This document shows, one piece after another, positions 12,937 through 13,017 of a stretch of 13,017 nucleotides of DNA. Both the position numbers and the translations under genes were made by a program. The DNA is from JACRBK01 sp964427955 (lineage in GTDB: Bacteria > Chloroflexota > Anaerolineae > Aggregatilineales > Aggregatilineaceae), in NCBI GenBank assembly GCA_964427955.1, contig CAYRWY010000139.1, positions 1 through 13,017 of the forward strand, given 5' to 3'. Positions within the stretch are counted from its first letter, which is position 1, and each line of letters starts with the position of its first letter. Below the pieces are notes generated by a model. It did no database searches. It saw only the letters and a program-made list of their open reading frames with translations, and had not been told where the DNA came from.

Positions 12937-13017
12937 TTATCCACATCTCTTGAGGTCAACAGTCCTGGCCTCACCCCCCAACCCCCTCTCCATTCAAAAA
13001 GCACAATGGAGAGGGGG
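12937..13017. repeat. MITE-like inverted repeat, right copy (cut by window end)
   Basis: Bases 12937-12991 match bases 1-55 at 51 of 55 positions in the same orientation, including the ATCTCTTGAGGTCAAC segment outside the palindrome. The C-rich arm (CCCCCTCTCCATT, up to 12994) then turns back through AATGGAGAGGGGG (13005-13017), and the window ends inside the right arm. The loop differs from the left copy, so these are separate members of one family and not assembly duplicates. Confidence 0.75.

Overview
This GC-rich window (about 13 kb) looks like chromosomal DNA of a Chloroflexota bacterium, probably from the Anaerolineae and its relatives. That placement is an inference. It rests on the gene style (a 7Fe/8Fe-type ferredoxin with the short CxxxxxC spacing, an A24 prepilin peptidase without the cysteine domain, many secreted proteins with Thr/Pro linkers) and on scattered C/G-tract inverted repeats of the CCTCACCCCC...GGGGTGAGG type. 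I see no rRNA, tRNA, CRISPR array, transposase or phage gene.

Layout from left to right. Positions 1-340 are repeat DNA: a MITE-like inverted repeat, then a second G/C-tract block. A ferredoxin gene (431-781) follows, with a promoter candidate and a clear intrinsic terminator. Next come minus-strand units. A family 5 solute-binding protein (1764-3326) is followed in an operon by an unrecognised all-helical protein (855-1751). A flotillin/SPFH gene (3455-4822) lies downstream of an NfeD-like membrane protein gene (5039-5677), a classical pairing for a membrane microdomain system; an inverted CAGT repeat separates the two.

A divergent control region (about 5740-5840) separates nfeD from a plus-strand group: a 59-residue single-span membrane protein (5860-6039), an A24 prepilin-peptidase-like integral membrane protease (6224-7114), and a membrane-anchored protein built from two tandem copies of one domain, each with two cysteines (7136-8512). 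After a repeat-bearing gap come a cupin gene (8784-9176) and an AraC-family regulator (9180-9998), which form a tight two-gene operon.

The last part is on the minus strand: a DUF5060/DUF4038-type glycoside-hydrolase-like protein (11375-12841), an Rrf2-family repressor (10914-11342) and a QorB/NmrA-type NAD(P)H oxidoreductase (10002-10859). The Rrf2 gene and the oxidoreductase gene each carry a near-identical 19-bp palindrome upstream (consensus TGTAGYAANNNTTRCTACA), which I read as an autoregulated redox- or electrophile-response module. The Rrf2 mRNA is predicted to be leaderless. The right end of the window repeats the left end: 51 of the first 55 bases recur in the same orientation at 12937-12991.

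The best candidates for something undescribed are the A24 peptidase plus duplicated two-cysteine protein group, the orphan solute-binding protein with its helical partner, the helically phased GCTGACA triplet in the nfeD/59-aa divergent promoter, and the Rrf2 double-operator module.
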